A DNA stretch of 30,584 bases. Source: Ornithomonoglobus_A sp045537455. GTDB taxonomy: Bacteria > Bacillota > Clostridia > UBA1381. A program made the position numbers and the translations under genes. Shown one piece after another: positions 1 to 10,200 of this stretch (positions within the stretch are counted from its first letter, which is position 1; each line of letters opens with the position of its first letter). The DNA lies in the NCBI GenBank assembly GCA_045537455.1, contig JAZSPM010000095.1, positions 1-30,584 of the forward strand. The letters are read 5' to 3'. The notes below the pieces were generated by a model that had not been told where the DNA came from, made no database searches, and saw nothing but the letters and a program-made list of their open reading frames with translations.

Positions 1-1
1 A

Positions 2-280
2 ACAGACGTTACTTCAAAGAATATAACACTTACATTCTCAGATGCAGTAGCACTTGAAAACGGAGCAGTTAAGGTTTACGAAAACGGAACAGAAATGTCA
101 TCAAACAGCTACACAGTAACATTAGGCGAGGACAGCAAAACAGCTGATGTTGAAATAGCTTCATATAAGAGCAAAGCAAAGTACAGAGTTGTAGTTGATG
201 AAACACTTGTTACAGGACTTTTGGGCGGTGAGCTTGCAGAAGGTCTTGATATAAGCTTCACAGCAGCAGTTATCAGAAAC
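2..280 (+). repeat. Direct repeat copy 1: Ig-like domain
   Basis: First copy of an intragenic repeat encoding a Big_5-like Ig domain, with its 5' part cut by the window edge. It shares an exact 29-nt stretch (20-48) with the second copy (1157-1185), plus the near-identical segment encoding KVYENGTEM. The DNA similarity points to duplication within the gene. Confidence 0.75.
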
Positions 281-2806
281 GTTATTGCAAGTGATAAGAC
301 AACTGACTGGAAAATAATATGGAACTGGTCAAAATATGAGGATGGTATAAAATATCATACAGATTATTCTAATGAAGATGGATTGAAATTTGCAAACTAT
401 GGTGATAAGTATGCAGATTTAGAAAGTAAAAAGTTTTTATCGTCAGTAGAGACTAAAAATGGAGTAACAACTATAACATATGATGAAAACGGAAGCACAT
501 ATGCTTTTGCAACTGATGCAGACAATAATGTTGTAGCGTATGATGCAGATAATGCAGATAATCTGACACTGCATGCGTGGAGAACTAAAACTAATAATTA
601 CGCATATTATGAAGCAGAATTTAATGTGGGTGAAAAAACAAATAACGGAGAGCCGATTGTAGTTGAATTTGATTATAAGGCAATAAAAGCAGGTGATCAA
701 AGATGGAGGGCTGCAAAAATATCGTTCTTGGGCTTTAATCTGTATCCAAACTTTGAAGGTACAAGACTAAGTAAAGTTACAGGATTGGGTATAAATGATA
801 ATCCGGATAACGCAAATTACTATCAGGATGTAGTTGCAAAGATTGCAATAGGAGAAAATACAGCGGCAGATGACTGGCATTCGGTAAAGCTTATTATTTC
901 ACCTACACTTACAGAAGATGGAAAAGTTGAAATGACAGCCATTGAAATGGATGGAGTAGTTACTGAACTTGAGGGTATTTATGGAAGTCAATTAAATAGT
1001 AATGATAAAATATTTATAGATAAAATAGCATCAAGATTGAATTTTGATGGGACAAACAGAAGTCTTGAAATCAAAAACCTTAATGTTGTAAGAGGTATAG
1101 ATGATATTTTTGTAACATCATCAGTAGAAGACGGAGCAACAGATGTAACTCCTGAAAATATAACACTTACATTCTCAGATGCAGTTGAGCTTGCAGACGG
1201 AGCAATTAAGGTTTATGAAAACGGAACTGAAATGTTATCAGGCTATACTGCAGTGCTTGGTGCAGATAATAAAACAGTAACAGTTAATATTCCTGCATAT
1301 AAGAGCCGTGCAGCTTATAAGATTACGGTTGATAACACACTTGTAAACGGTCTTTTGGGCGGTGCTTTAACTGAAAGTAAAGAAATTAACTTTATATCAG
1401 CTAAAAAGGCAGCAATATTAGACGGGACAACAGAAAACCTTGCAGAGGGATATACAATCGTACCGGATAGCTTCGGCCCTCAGGGACAGAAGTTTACAAC
1501 AGTAGAAACAGATGCAGACGGCGTTACTACAATTACTGTAGATAACGATATGTGGAATAAGGCTGCTAATGCAAATTCAGACAAAACAGGAGATCAGGTT
1601 TGGGAGTATGATTTGAACGGGAACGGCGTAATTGATCATAAAGACAATAAAGCTGATCCGGATGATGAAAGATTGGGATATGATTCATGGGAATATTCAG
1701 GTGTTACATTCAAAAATGTTGTTGATAAAAAGCAAAGCACAGAGCCTCTTGTAATTTCAATGGAATATTCATTTGAAAATGCAGGTAATAACAAAAATGA
1801 TATATGGGTAAATATGGGTGACAGCGGTAAGACAATGTATATGCTTTCACCATTTGGTGAAAAGCCAAATATATCAGGACATAATGGTGATAAAAGTGCC
1901 AGCTGGAGTGGATTTAATTATGCAAGCGATGTGACAGAAACAGACTGGCACACAGTACAGTACGTGATTGATCCGACACTTGATGAAAACAATAAAACAA
2001 GAGTAAGCCAGATTACACTTGACGGTGAGGTTATAAAGGACACAAGCGGAAGCTGGATTTCATACAATGCAGCAGAAGATACAGACGCAGCTAACGGTCA
2101 GTATATAAAAACTTTAAGCATGAGATTATCTCTTGTAAAGGGTGCAACAGACGAAAGCGGTGCATATCTTCCGACAGTTCTAAAAATAAAGAACTTAAAG
2201 GTTCTAAGAGCAAAAGATTTCACTGTTGCAGTTGACAGCGATGCTTTAACTAAGACAGAAAACACTCTTGCACTAAGATTCTCAGACCCTGTGACAGAGG
2301 CTGAGCTTGCAAATCTGAAGGTTATGAAGGGTGCTGACGTTGTGGAAAATGCAATCGCTTCAGTTGACCTTGCATTAGATGGAATGAGCGCAAAGATTAC
2401 AATGAACCTTGATGCAACAGCAAAATATACTCTTGTTACATCAGAGGTTGCTGATATTTACGGAGTAAAATCATCAACAGCAGCGATTGAATTTGAGTAT
2501 TACAATAAACAGGGCGGATTTGTTACAATAACAAACGCTTCAAAGGATGATAACGGAACAGATACAACAGTTTCATTCACATTTACATCATCAAAGAATG
2601 TTACACCGTTGGTAATTGTTGCAGCATACGGTGAAGACTTAAGCTTAATGGGAGTTGACACAAAGCCTGTTGATTTGACTGCAGGAATCGAAGTAACAGA
2701 CAGCATCACGCTTGAAAAAGTAACAGGTGCTACGAAAATTCAGATAATGGCTTGGGACAGCCTTCAGGGTATGACACCTTATTGTATTGCAAAGGATTTA
2801 TATTAA
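2..2806 (+). CDS. Modular surface protein with Ig-like (Big_5) and jelly-roll modules, 5' partial
   Basis: The frame is open from base 2, so the gene begins outside the window; the first ATG (95) lies inside an Ig-like domain and is not the start. 934 residues are visible. Order: Big_5/SbsA-like Ig domain (about 1-93), LamG- or CBM-like jelly roll (94-370), second Ig domain (370-465), second jelly roll (466-738), third, diverged Ig domain (739-835), and a C-terminal beta domain (836-934) that recurs in the beta-helix protein ending at 15906. Ig domains 1 and 2 share DVT..NITLTFSDAV, KVYENGTEM and a GLLGG loop. The jelly rolls share a DWH(S/T)V...I.PTL core. The second has an inserted EF-hand-like loop, DLNGNGVIDHKD (1610-1645). 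No catalytic motif was recognised. It is probably an extracellular adhesin or glycan-binding scaffold, possibly with an enzyme domain upstream of the window. Assignments rest on pattern recognition. Confidence 0.85.
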   Translation, partial: TDVTSKNITLTFSDAVALENGAVKVYENGTEMSSNSYTVTLGEDSKTADVEIASYKSKAKYRVVVDETLVTGLLGGELAEGLDISFTAAVIRNVIASDKTTDWKIIWNWSKYEDGIKYHTDYSNEDGLKFANYGDKYADLESKKFLSSVETKNGVTTITYDENGSTYAFATDADNNVVAYDADNADNLTLHAWRTKTNNYAYYEAEFNVGEKTNNGEPIVVEFDYKAIKAGDQRWRAAKISFLGFNLYPNFEGTRLSKVTGLGINDNPDNANYYQDVVAKIAIGENTAADDWHSVKLIISPTLTEDGKVEMTAIEMDGVVTELEGIYGSQLNSNDKIFIDKIASRLNFDGTNRSLEIKNLNVVRGIDDIFVTSSVEDGATDVTPENITLTFSDAVELADGAIKVYENGTEMLSGYTAVLGADNKTVTVNIPAYKSRAAYKITVDNTLVNGLLGGALTESKEINFISAKKAAILDGTTENLAEGYTIVPDSFGPQGQKFTTVETDADGVTTITVDNDMWNKAANANSDKTGDQVWEYDLNGNGVIDHKDNKADPDDERLGYDSWEYSGVTFKNVVDKKQSTEPLVISMEYSFENAGNNKNDIWVNMGDSGKTMYMLSPFGEKPNISGHNGDKSASWSGFNYASDVTETDWHTVQYVIDPTLDENNKTRVSQITLDGEVIKDTSGSWISYNAAEDTDAANGQYIKTLSMRLSLVKGATDESGAYLPTVLKIKNLKVLRAKDFTVAVDSDALTKTENTLALRFSDPVTEAELANLKVMKGADVVENAIASVDLALDGMSAKITMNLDATAKYTLVTSEVADIYGVKSSTAAIEFEYYNKQGGFVTITNASKDDNGTDTTVSFTFTSSKNVTPLVIVAAYGEDLSLMGVDTKPVDLTAGIEVTDSITLEKVTGATKIQIMAWDSLQGMTPYCIAKDLY
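1124..1396 (+). repeat. Direct repeat copy 2: Ig-like domain
   Basis: Second copy of the Ig-like module, about 1.1 kb after the first. Between the copies lies a jelly-roll module; a second jelly-roll module follows this copy, so the duplicated unit was probably Ig plus jelly roll. The Ig part stayed similar at DNA level while the jelly rolls diverged. Confidence 0.75.
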
Positions 2807-2827
2807 TAAAAAATAGTTAAAAAAGGC

Positions 2828-2855
2828 GGTCGGGACTGCTTCGGCAGTCCCGGTC
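2828..2855 (+). promoter_or_regulatory. Very stable UUCG-capped intergenic hairpin
   Basis: A 9-bp perfect stem (2831-2839 with 2844-2852) closes on C(UUCG)G, an exceptionally stable tetraloop. Three more pairs, two of them wobbles, extend it to 2828-2855. On the + strand it is followed by A-rich sequence rather than a U tract, so it is not a normal terminator for the upstream gene. It sits 21 nt before the next start codon and just before the ribosome site. A role as an mRNA-stabilising or processing element that sets relative expression is inference. Confidence 0.65.
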
Positions 2856-2876
2856 AGAAAAAAGGAGAAAGCAAAT

Positions 2877-4331
2877 ATGAACAAAACAGCAAAAAGAATC
2901 ATTTCGTTTTTATGTGCAGCGGCAGTTTCTGCACCGGCTGCGTATGCTATGGATATAGATTACTACGGCAAGAATACATCACTTTTTGCGGAGGGCAGAA
3001 ATAAACTTCATTTTATCGGAACAGCAGACGGCAAAGCTTCAAACCGTATGGCTACAATATTCGTCATGATGCCCGGAAAAACTCTTGCGGATGCACAAAT
3101 ATCTGAAAATGTAGCATACATGAAGACCGTATCGGTTGATTTTGACGGGAATTTTGAATATGAGTTTGGCTTTGATAATGAAAGCGGAGAATACCCTGTT
3201 TATATCCTTGTAGATGATAAACAGATTGAGGATAATTATAATTATAAATCACGTAATGATATTATTGCTTTGTTCGATAAAATAAGAAACGAAACGGTAG
3301 CTTATTCAGATGTTGAGGATTATTCGGAGACTTTAGGTCTTGATTTGTCGGTTGTAACAAAGGATGCATATGAAACAACCGTTATTACAAGAATTTTAGA
3401 AAAAAAGAACAGCATTACAAATGATAATGCTAGTGTTGATATAATAAAAGATGTACTTAAAAATTGTGCGTTGGAGTTTGATTATCTTGAATCAATCAAG
3501 AGTGCATCAAACTGGTCGGAAATTCCGTCCATACTCACAAATATAGAAACCCTTACAGGTGTGAAATATGATTATAAGGGTAAGTCAAAGCAAAAGGTAT
3601 GTCAAAAGCTTATTGATGAGGAATTTACAAGTGCCGAGAAATTGCAGGAAGCATTTGATAAAGCTGTGAAAGTTGTCGATGATTTTGTTGTCGGAGTCGG
3701 CGGTTCTTCTTCAGGCGGAAGCAAGGTAACAGGCGGCGGAAGTACAGGAAATTACAGCAGTGTCGTAACTCCTGCAGTTAAGGAGCCGTCAAACCCGAAT
3801 GCGTTTGATGATATTTCAGATATTGATTGGGCAATCAAGCCTATTAACTATTTGTATTCAAAGGGCATGATAAACGGAACGGGAGACGGAAAGTTCTCGC
3901 CAAACGCTCCTATCAAAAGAGAGGAAATTGTAAAGATTATAGTAAACGCCTTTAATCTGACAGATGATGCGGCAGTTACAGCATTTACAGATACAGACAG
4001 CTCAATGTGGCATTATAAATATATAGCAAGTGCTCATTCAAAGGGTATTGTAAACGGTATATCAGAAGCAAAGTTTGGCGTAGGCGACAATGTAACAAGA
4101 CAGGATATTGCAGTAATTATATATAATGCGGCAGTAGTTGCAGGGATAGGCTTTACAAAAACAAAAACAGATTTTGCGGATTTTGCAGATATTTCCGATT
4201 ATGCACAGACTGCTGTTTCAAGCATGGCAGGAGAAGGTGTAATAAGTGGAATGGGTGACGGAAGCTTTGCACCAAAAGCATCTGCAACAAGGGCACAGGC
4301 GGCAAAGATAATTTATGAGGTAATTGAATAA
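2877..4331 (+). CDS. Secreted SLH-domain surface protein
   Basis: 484 aa. A Sec signal peptide (basic MNKTAKR, hydrophobic core, likely cleavage after AYA near residue 24) precedes a beta domain with a D-G-N-F-E-Y-E-F motif near residue 90; a similar domain occurs in the beta-helix protein at 12640. Residues 120-270 look mostly helical. A Gly/Ser-rich linker (about 272-300) leads to three SLH repeats (310-358, 372-422, 433-484) with typical G.I.G.GDG.F.P....R.E pattern. SLH repeats bind pyruvylated secondary cell-wall polymer, so the protein should be held on the cell wall with its N-terminal part exposed. No catalytic domain is recognised; it may act as an anchor or S-layer-associated protein. 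AAAGGAG precedes the ATG at normal distance. It follows the partial gene by 70 nt and is probably co-transcribed. Confidence 0.9.
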   Translation: MNKTAKRIISFLCAAAVSAPAAYAMDIDYYGKNTSLFAEGRNKLHFIGTADGKASNRMATIFVMMPGKTLADAQISENVAYMKTVSVDFDGNFEYEFGFDNESGEYPVYILVDDKQIEDNYNYKSRNDIIALFDKIRNETVAYSDVEDYSETLGLDLSVVTKDAYETTVITRILEKKNSITNDNASVDIIKDVLKNCALEFDYLESIKSASNWSEIPSILTNIETLTGVKYDYKGKSKQKVCQKLIDEEFTSAEKLQEAFDKAVKVVDDFVVGVGGSSSGGSKVTGGGSTGNYSSVVTPAVKEPSNPNAFDDISDIDWAIKPINYLYSKGMINGTGDGKFSPNAPIKREEIVKIIVNAFNLTDDAAVTAFTDTDSSMWHYKYIASAHSKGIVNGISEAKFGVGDNVTRQDIAVIIYNAAVVAGIGFTKTKTDFADFADISDYAQTAVSSMAGEGVISGMGDGSFAPKASATRAQAAKIIYEVIE

Positions 4332-4360
4332 GTTTTCAAATGTGAAACGGAGGAGCAAAT

Positions 4361-7207
4361 ATGAAGTTTAAAAAGTTTATAACATACCTTATGGCGGCTT
4401 CTTTAGCTGCATCAATATCTGTGCCGGCTTTTGCCGAAGAACCCATGCCTGAGGAAATACCAGAAGTTCCTGTGGAGGAAACAGGCTTTATTGAAGGTGA
4501 AACAGGAGAGGATATATTTGACTCGATTGTTGACGCTAATAAGGGAGAAATCGAATCAGATACAAAAACTGATATAGAAAAAGAACCGGAAATTGAAGAA
4601 ATTGAGCTTACATCTAAGCAGGCTTTGGCTGTATCACTTATGAAATCGCTTGGTGTATTTGAAGCAAATATTGATTTAACATCAAATTTTACACGTGCAA
4701 GACTTGCTCATGCAATCTATATTCTAACTGACAGTACATTTGTTTCGGATTCGGCAATAAATACGTTTGCTGATATTAATTCTGATACAGAATATGTAAA
4801 TGAAATTTCAGTATTGTATGATTTAGGCTATATCACAGGATACATGGGACAATATCGCCCGAATGATATTGTAACGGCAGTTGAAATTGCGGCGGTAATA
4901 AACCGTGCATTAGGCGTAGAATTTGTTGCAGATTATAAAGGCGGCTGGGCAGCGGGACATATGTCAGCAGCTGCGGACTATAATATTTTTGACGGTTCAG
5001 CAATGCCTGCGGACAAGACAATAACAACGCTTGATGCCGCAATTATATTTACTAATTTTCTTAATGCAAAAATAAATAAGAACGAATATAATCAGGCAGG
5101 TATTGAGGGATATTATATGAGTGCGGTGCTTGATATATATAAGGTTACAGGAATTGTAACAGACAACGGGATTACATCTCTTGACGAAAGCGAAACAATA
5201 AGCGGAACGATAAAAATTGATGGTGCATTATATAATTCAAATGGCGTTAATTGTGAACAGTATCTTGGTAAAAAGGTTGATATGTACTATCGTGATATAG
5301 ACGGTACAGGATATGTGCTGGCAATATCGGTAAGAGATAATCAGGAGGTTATACATATAAATTCTGAGGATGTTGAAGATTTTTCAAGCAGGACATACAC
5401 ATATTATGACGGACTAAAAAAGAAAACAGCCCGTCTTGCAAGTGATTATAATATAGTATACAACGGCAGACTTGTAACAGACGGAACAATGCTTACCGAT
5501 ACAAGCCTTACACCTGATGAGGGCTTTGTTGAGCTTATAGACAATGATAACGACAGAGAATATGACCTTGTAATAGTTGAGGATTATGTTACTTTTGTTG
5601 TTGAGGAATATAATGCAAACACAAATATACTTCGTTCGCAAAATAATAAGGTTCCTGCAATCGAGTTTGAAAAGGCAGATATTGATATTAAAATAATGCT
5701 TGGAGCAAACGGAAGCACTATTAGTGTAGATTACAGAAATATAGGACATAACGGCTATGTATTGTCAGTTGCACGCAGTCTTGATAACCGTGTGGTTAAA
5801 ATATACATGGCAGAAGAAAGCGTAACAGGATATGTGGGAAGTCTTGATACTGATAATAAGACTGTAACTGTTGACGGCAAAGAATACATAGCTTCAAGAT
5901 ATCTTGATGAAGCAGTGGTTATAGGTGGAAGCTACAAATTAAATATTAACCATTACGGACATATTATATGGGGAGAAAGAATAGAAGCAACAAATGACAA
6001 GCTTGCATATCTTCATAAAGCGTATACAGATGAAACAGGTGAAAAAATCACAGTTGAGCTTTATACTGAGGATAATTCGTGGTTTAAAGCTTCGTTTAGT
6101 TCAAAAATCACAATAGACGGCGGAACTTATTCAAAGCCTGATTTGGCAGAAGCGGCAATTCAGAATGCGATTGAGTCGCTTGTAATATTCAGAGCTAATT
6201 CAAATAATGAGATTGTAAGACTTGATACTCCGGACTTTAAGGATGGAGAAAAGAGTGATTATTCATTAAATCTTATATATGAAAATACATCAGATGCGGC
6301 ATTTGATGCAAACACTCTTTCTTTCGGAGAGCTGTATCAGTCAAAATCTCCTACAGATTTTAACACTAAGGTATTTTGTGTAAAAGACCCGTATGAGGAC
6401 GGAAAAATATATTGCTATACACTTAATGATTTTAAAACAAAGTATGTAACGACTGCAGAATCAAAAATAGGCAGATTATGGCATTTTAATACAAATCAGG
6501 ATTCTATGATTGGTACGGTAGCACTTGTAAAAAGAGAGCATTTCGGAACATCAGCAACCGACGGTGAAAGTGGTACAAATCTAAGAGTCGGAGCGATTGT
6601 TACAAATATCAAGCAGGGCGTAAACGAGGATAATGATATTGAGTATGTTCTGACTGTTGAACGTGAAGGACAAAAAGCAGATATAAGACTTGAAAAAGAA
6701 GCACTTAAATTTAATACTTCAGCAGGAACATATACTGCGGGTGGAAACAATCCGTATACTATCGGCAAGGGTGACCTTGTAAGATGGGGCTTGAATGATG
6801 ACGGTGTTGTAGAAGCGGGAAATATTATTGTATTGTATGACTGTGATGCTGATTGGTTCAACACATCAAGCTCATGGACTACACGTTACAGATACCAGAA
6901 CAGATGGCATTATATGTGGATATATGATAAAGAGGATGATCATATTCTGTCAGTGAATCAGTCGGTTTCGCCTATTGAAAAGTTTGACAGAGGAGAAACA
7001 GAATTTGCAAGACTGCATACTTATGTTGATTACACAATGCCGCTAAACGGTCAGCCTATTTCAATATGGGTATATGAAAAGGAAAATCATTTACTTTATC
7101 AGGGTGATTTGGGTGATTTTGTGACTTATAAGGATGCAGGTTTGGACTGTACAAGAGTTATAGGACGTTACAATTCAGGACATAGATTGTATATTATCTA
7201 TAAATAA
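4361..7207 (+). CDS. Large secreted surface protein with N-terminal degenerate SLH repeats
   Basis: 948 aa. Signal peptide with likely cleavage at AFA|EE (residue 25), then an acidic linker rich in Glu (about 26-82). Residues 85-237 show three weak SLH-like units (hydrophobic helix, G.I.GY.G.Y.P...V...E pattern), so the anchor is N-terminal here, the reverse of the preceding gene. The remaining roughly 700 residues look like repeated all-beta segments, with recurring GYV(L/G)S..(R/D)..N and VTVDGKEY-type strands. I recognise no enzyme family. The start is supported by GGAGG about 7 nt upstream of the ATG; the gap to the previous gene is 29 nt and to the next is 10 nt, so it belongs to the same transcription unit. 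Likely a cell-wall-anchored structural or glycan-interacting protein; function unknown. Confidence 0.87.
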   Translation: MKFKKFITYLMAASLAASISVPAFAEEPMPEEIPEVPVEETGFIEGETGEDIFDSIVDANKGEIESDTKTDIEKEPEIEEIELTSKQALAVSLMKSLGVFEANIDLTSNFTRARLAHAIYILTDSTFVSDSAINTFADINSDTEYVNEISVLYDLGYITGYMGQYRPNDIVTAVEIAAVINRALGVEFVADYKGGWAAGHMSAAADYNIFDGSAMPADKTITTLDAAIIFTNFLNAKINKNEYNQAGIEGYYMSAVLDIYKVTGIVTDNGITSLDESETISGTIKIDGALYNSNGVNCEQYLGKKVDMYYRDIDGTGYVLAISVRDNQEVIHINSEDVEDFSSRTYTYYDGLKKKTARLASDYNIVYNGRLVTDGTMLTDTSLTPDEGFVELIDNDNDREYDLVIVEDYVTFVVEEYNANTNILRSQNNKVPAIEFEKADIDIKIMLGANGSTISVDYRNIGHNGYVLSVARSLDNRVVKIYMAEESVTGYVGSLDTDNKTVTVDGKEYIASRYLDEAVVIGGSYKLNINHYGHIIWGERIEATNDKLAYLHKAYTDETGEKITVELYTEDNSWFKASFSSKITIDGGTYSKPDLAEAAIQNAIESLVIFRANSNNEIVRLDTPDFKDGEKSDYSLNLIYENTSDAAFDANTLSFGELYQSKSPTDFNTKVFCVKDPYEDGKIYCYTLNDFKTKYVTTAESKIGRLWHFNTNQDSMIGTVALVKREHFGTSATDGESGTNLRVGAIVTNIKQGVNEDNDIEYVLTVEREGQKADIRLEKEALKFNTSAGTYTAGGNNPYTIGKGDLVRWGLNDDGVVEAGNIIVLYDCDADWFNTSSSWTTRYRYQNRWHYMWIYDKEDDHILSVNQSVSPIEKFDRGETEFARLHTYVDYTMPLNGQPISIWVYEKENHLLYQGDLGDFVTYKDAGLDCTRVIGRYNSGHRLYIIYK

Positions 7208-7217
7208 GGAGGAGCGT

Positions 7218-10200
7218 ATGAAAAAGAAAGCTTTAATAAGAGCAGCGGCGGCTGTAATGTTTGCTGTACTCCTTCCTGTATACAATTCTTATGCCTCAGG
7301 CTTTGCGGATACGATTAACAATCTTGTTTATTCTTTAGAGGGCGTAGTAGATTATACAAATACAAATTCAAAGGAACGTTTTCATCAGAGGATGGATGAA
7401 ATGCCTGATGAAATACGTGTTATACTTCCGTTTGAGGTAACAGGCGAAAATCAGATTTTTATATCAAACGACGGCTCAGATTCAAATGACGGAAGCTTTG
7501 AAAGACCTTTCAAAACGGTAAAGAGGGCATTAAAATATATTGAAGGCATAGACGCTACTGTCCGTAAAAAAGGTATGGTTATATATCTTAGAGAGGGTAC
7601 ATACACAATTACCGAAGCACTGAAAATGAACGGAAAGCATTCGGGAGTTTACGATGCACCGCTGTATATCAGTGCATATAATAACGAAAAGGTTACTTTT
7701 ACAAGCTCAACTGCAATTCATATAAGCGATTTTAAGCCTGTAACAGACGAAGCAATTAAATCAAGATTTTATCCCGAAGTAAGAGATAAAATAGTGGAGG
7801 TTAGCCTACCTGATTACGGCATAACGGATTACGGAACTGTTTATTGTCAGGAACGTGATTACCAGACTCAGACACTTGACCCGGTATTGTTCTGTGATAC
7901 TGAGCAGATGACGCTTGCACGTTACCCAAACAATTCGGTTTTAAGAGTCGGCGAACGAGTAGATGATCCTGCAGTTCATGCTTCACAGCCTGAGGGAGAG
8001 AAAACCTTTGAATGGAAAATGGCAGATGACAGAGCTTTGAATTGGGCAACGCTTGATGAAACAAGAGTTTTTGCGTATTTTGCATATAACTATATACCTG
8101 AATACAAAAAGATTTTGTCCATTGACAGAGAAAACCTTACAATGAAGGTATTAGGACAGTTTGGTACAGTAAATCAGCGAGTATTCAGAACAACAGCGGA
8201 GAATACATACTATTTCTATAATGTACTTGAAGAGCTTGACTCCGAGGGTGAGTGGTATCTTGACAGAAGTACAGGAAAGCTGTATATTTATCCGCCGTCA
8301 TATTCGGATGAAAATTCAACAATCTATCTTTCCATAAAGGATAATAACATCTTTGATGGAAACGATATGAAGAATGTAGTATTTAACGGTATTGAATTCA
8401 AGAACATAGTTTCAAAAGCAATAAATGTTACATACAGTGATTATGTTGTTGTTCAGAACTGTGAGTTTATAAACTGTTCGGCGGGTGCGGCATATCTTGA
8501 CTATTGCACAAACAGCGGTGTTACCACCTGCTATTTTCTGAGTTGTCCGGGAAATGCAGTGAGCATGATACAGGAGCGTTATGAAGATCCATATGTTTAT
8601 GACCTTGTTCCAAGAAACAACTTTGTTCAGAACTGTTTGCTTGAGGGTGGAAGAGATAAACACACCAAAATTATGGTAAGAGCGAACGGTGCGGTAATTT
8701 CGCATAATCTTGGAATTGACTCAACTCACGGTCATTTTGCAGGTGACGGAATAAACTGGTATCTTGAATATAACGAAAGTGCCGGCGGAGATAAAATCCA
8801 GAACGACGGTGCACCGTATTATACGGGTGGTTCAGCAGGTGACTATATTGTAGCAAGATATAATTATCTGCATCATCCATCGGATAAGCCTGAATACGGC
8901 AGAGGCTTGTATTTTGATGAGGGCGGTTCGTTCTTCCTTGCCTACGGGAATATATGTCATGGAGGAGATTACGGTTCGTTTGCACATAACGGAAAATTTG
9001 GTTCATGGTATAATAATATTTTCCTTGAAAACAGAAAAGCGGCTGCAACGAGTGCAAACTATTACAGCCAGTATAAAAGACACAGAGAACGTGCTTTTTA
9101 TACCCATGAATCATCATGGTACTGTATGGCTAACAGATATGCCATAGACCCTACTACATATAACTGGATTAAGATATTCCCGGAGCATATGGAGTATTTT
9201 GATAACATATATGAGTATCATGACTTTTTAAACAGTAATCCTCCCGAGGAAATGGGCGAGGTTGAAACGTGGTTATTGGAGGCAAATTATTTCTATCTTG
9301 CAAATAATCTTCATCTTGGTGGAGGACATGAGATTGCAATCACTTCAAGAGATACAATAATTAATGAAAATAACTATGAAGTAACAAAAGAAGATTTTGC
9401 AGATTACGACAATGCTGACTTTACTGTTGTAAATCAGGAGCTTTTGGCAAAGATGCCAGGCTTTGAGCAAATTCCGATGAAAAAAATCGGTCTTATCAGA
9501 GACTGCGATATGTGGCGTGATTTGAAGATGGGAGAGTTTAAAACTCCTATGTTCCCAAAATCAGGTTATGAAAATAGAGTAGCGCCTGCTGATATAAACC
9601 TTGAATGGTTAAAGGTTAAGGGTGCAAGCTTCTACAGACTGATAATTGCGGAGGATGAGGCGTTTGCAAATATAGTTTACGATACAGTTCTTCCACAGCC
9701 GTATGCTGTAGTTGACCTTATCCCTGACAAGCATTATTACTATAAAATAATTGCACAGTCAATGGCTATGGGATTTGATTTTGCAGAGGTTGAAAGTGGT
9801 GTGTATGAATTCTATACAATGACAACTGAAGAAGCAAATGCTGTTTCAAAGGCGGAAAAGAAGGAGCTTCGTGAAAGACTAATGAAGGCTCAGAGCATTT
9901 GCGACGCTATTGTTGAAGGAACAGAAGCAGGTCAGTATCCTGTTGGAACAAAGCTTGATTTCCAGTCGTATATCAACAATGTAATGGCATATATGGAAGA
10001 GACAAATGTTCAGGGATATATAGATGATAAGCTTGCAGAGCTTAACAGAAAGATATTTGATATTCAGAAGACAGTGAAGCAGGGAATAGTTATTCAGATT
10101 GAACCGTCATCAGATAAGTGGGAGAAGCTCATAAGCGCAACTGTTGCAGGCGGACAGGATAAGGCGATTGAGCTTAGAAATGATGAATCCGGAAATCTTG

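Noticed and set aside
95..97. First ATG of the leftmost reading frame as the gene start
   Set aside because: The frame is open to base 2 and encodes the beginning of an Ig-like domain that matches the second copy at 1139; no ribosome site precedes base 95.
1610..1645. Dockerin module
   Set aside because: Only one calcium loop is present, inside a jelly-roll domain; dockerins need a paired second loop.
2828..2855. Intrinsic terminator for the first gene
   Set aside because: A-rich, not U-rich, sequence follows the stem on the coding strand.
8671..9147. Reading frames of 77-148 codons on either strand inside the first beta-helix gene
   Set aside because: They lack ribosome sites and recognisable domains, and overlap a well-supported coding gene; similar shadow frames elsewhere were dropped for the same reason.
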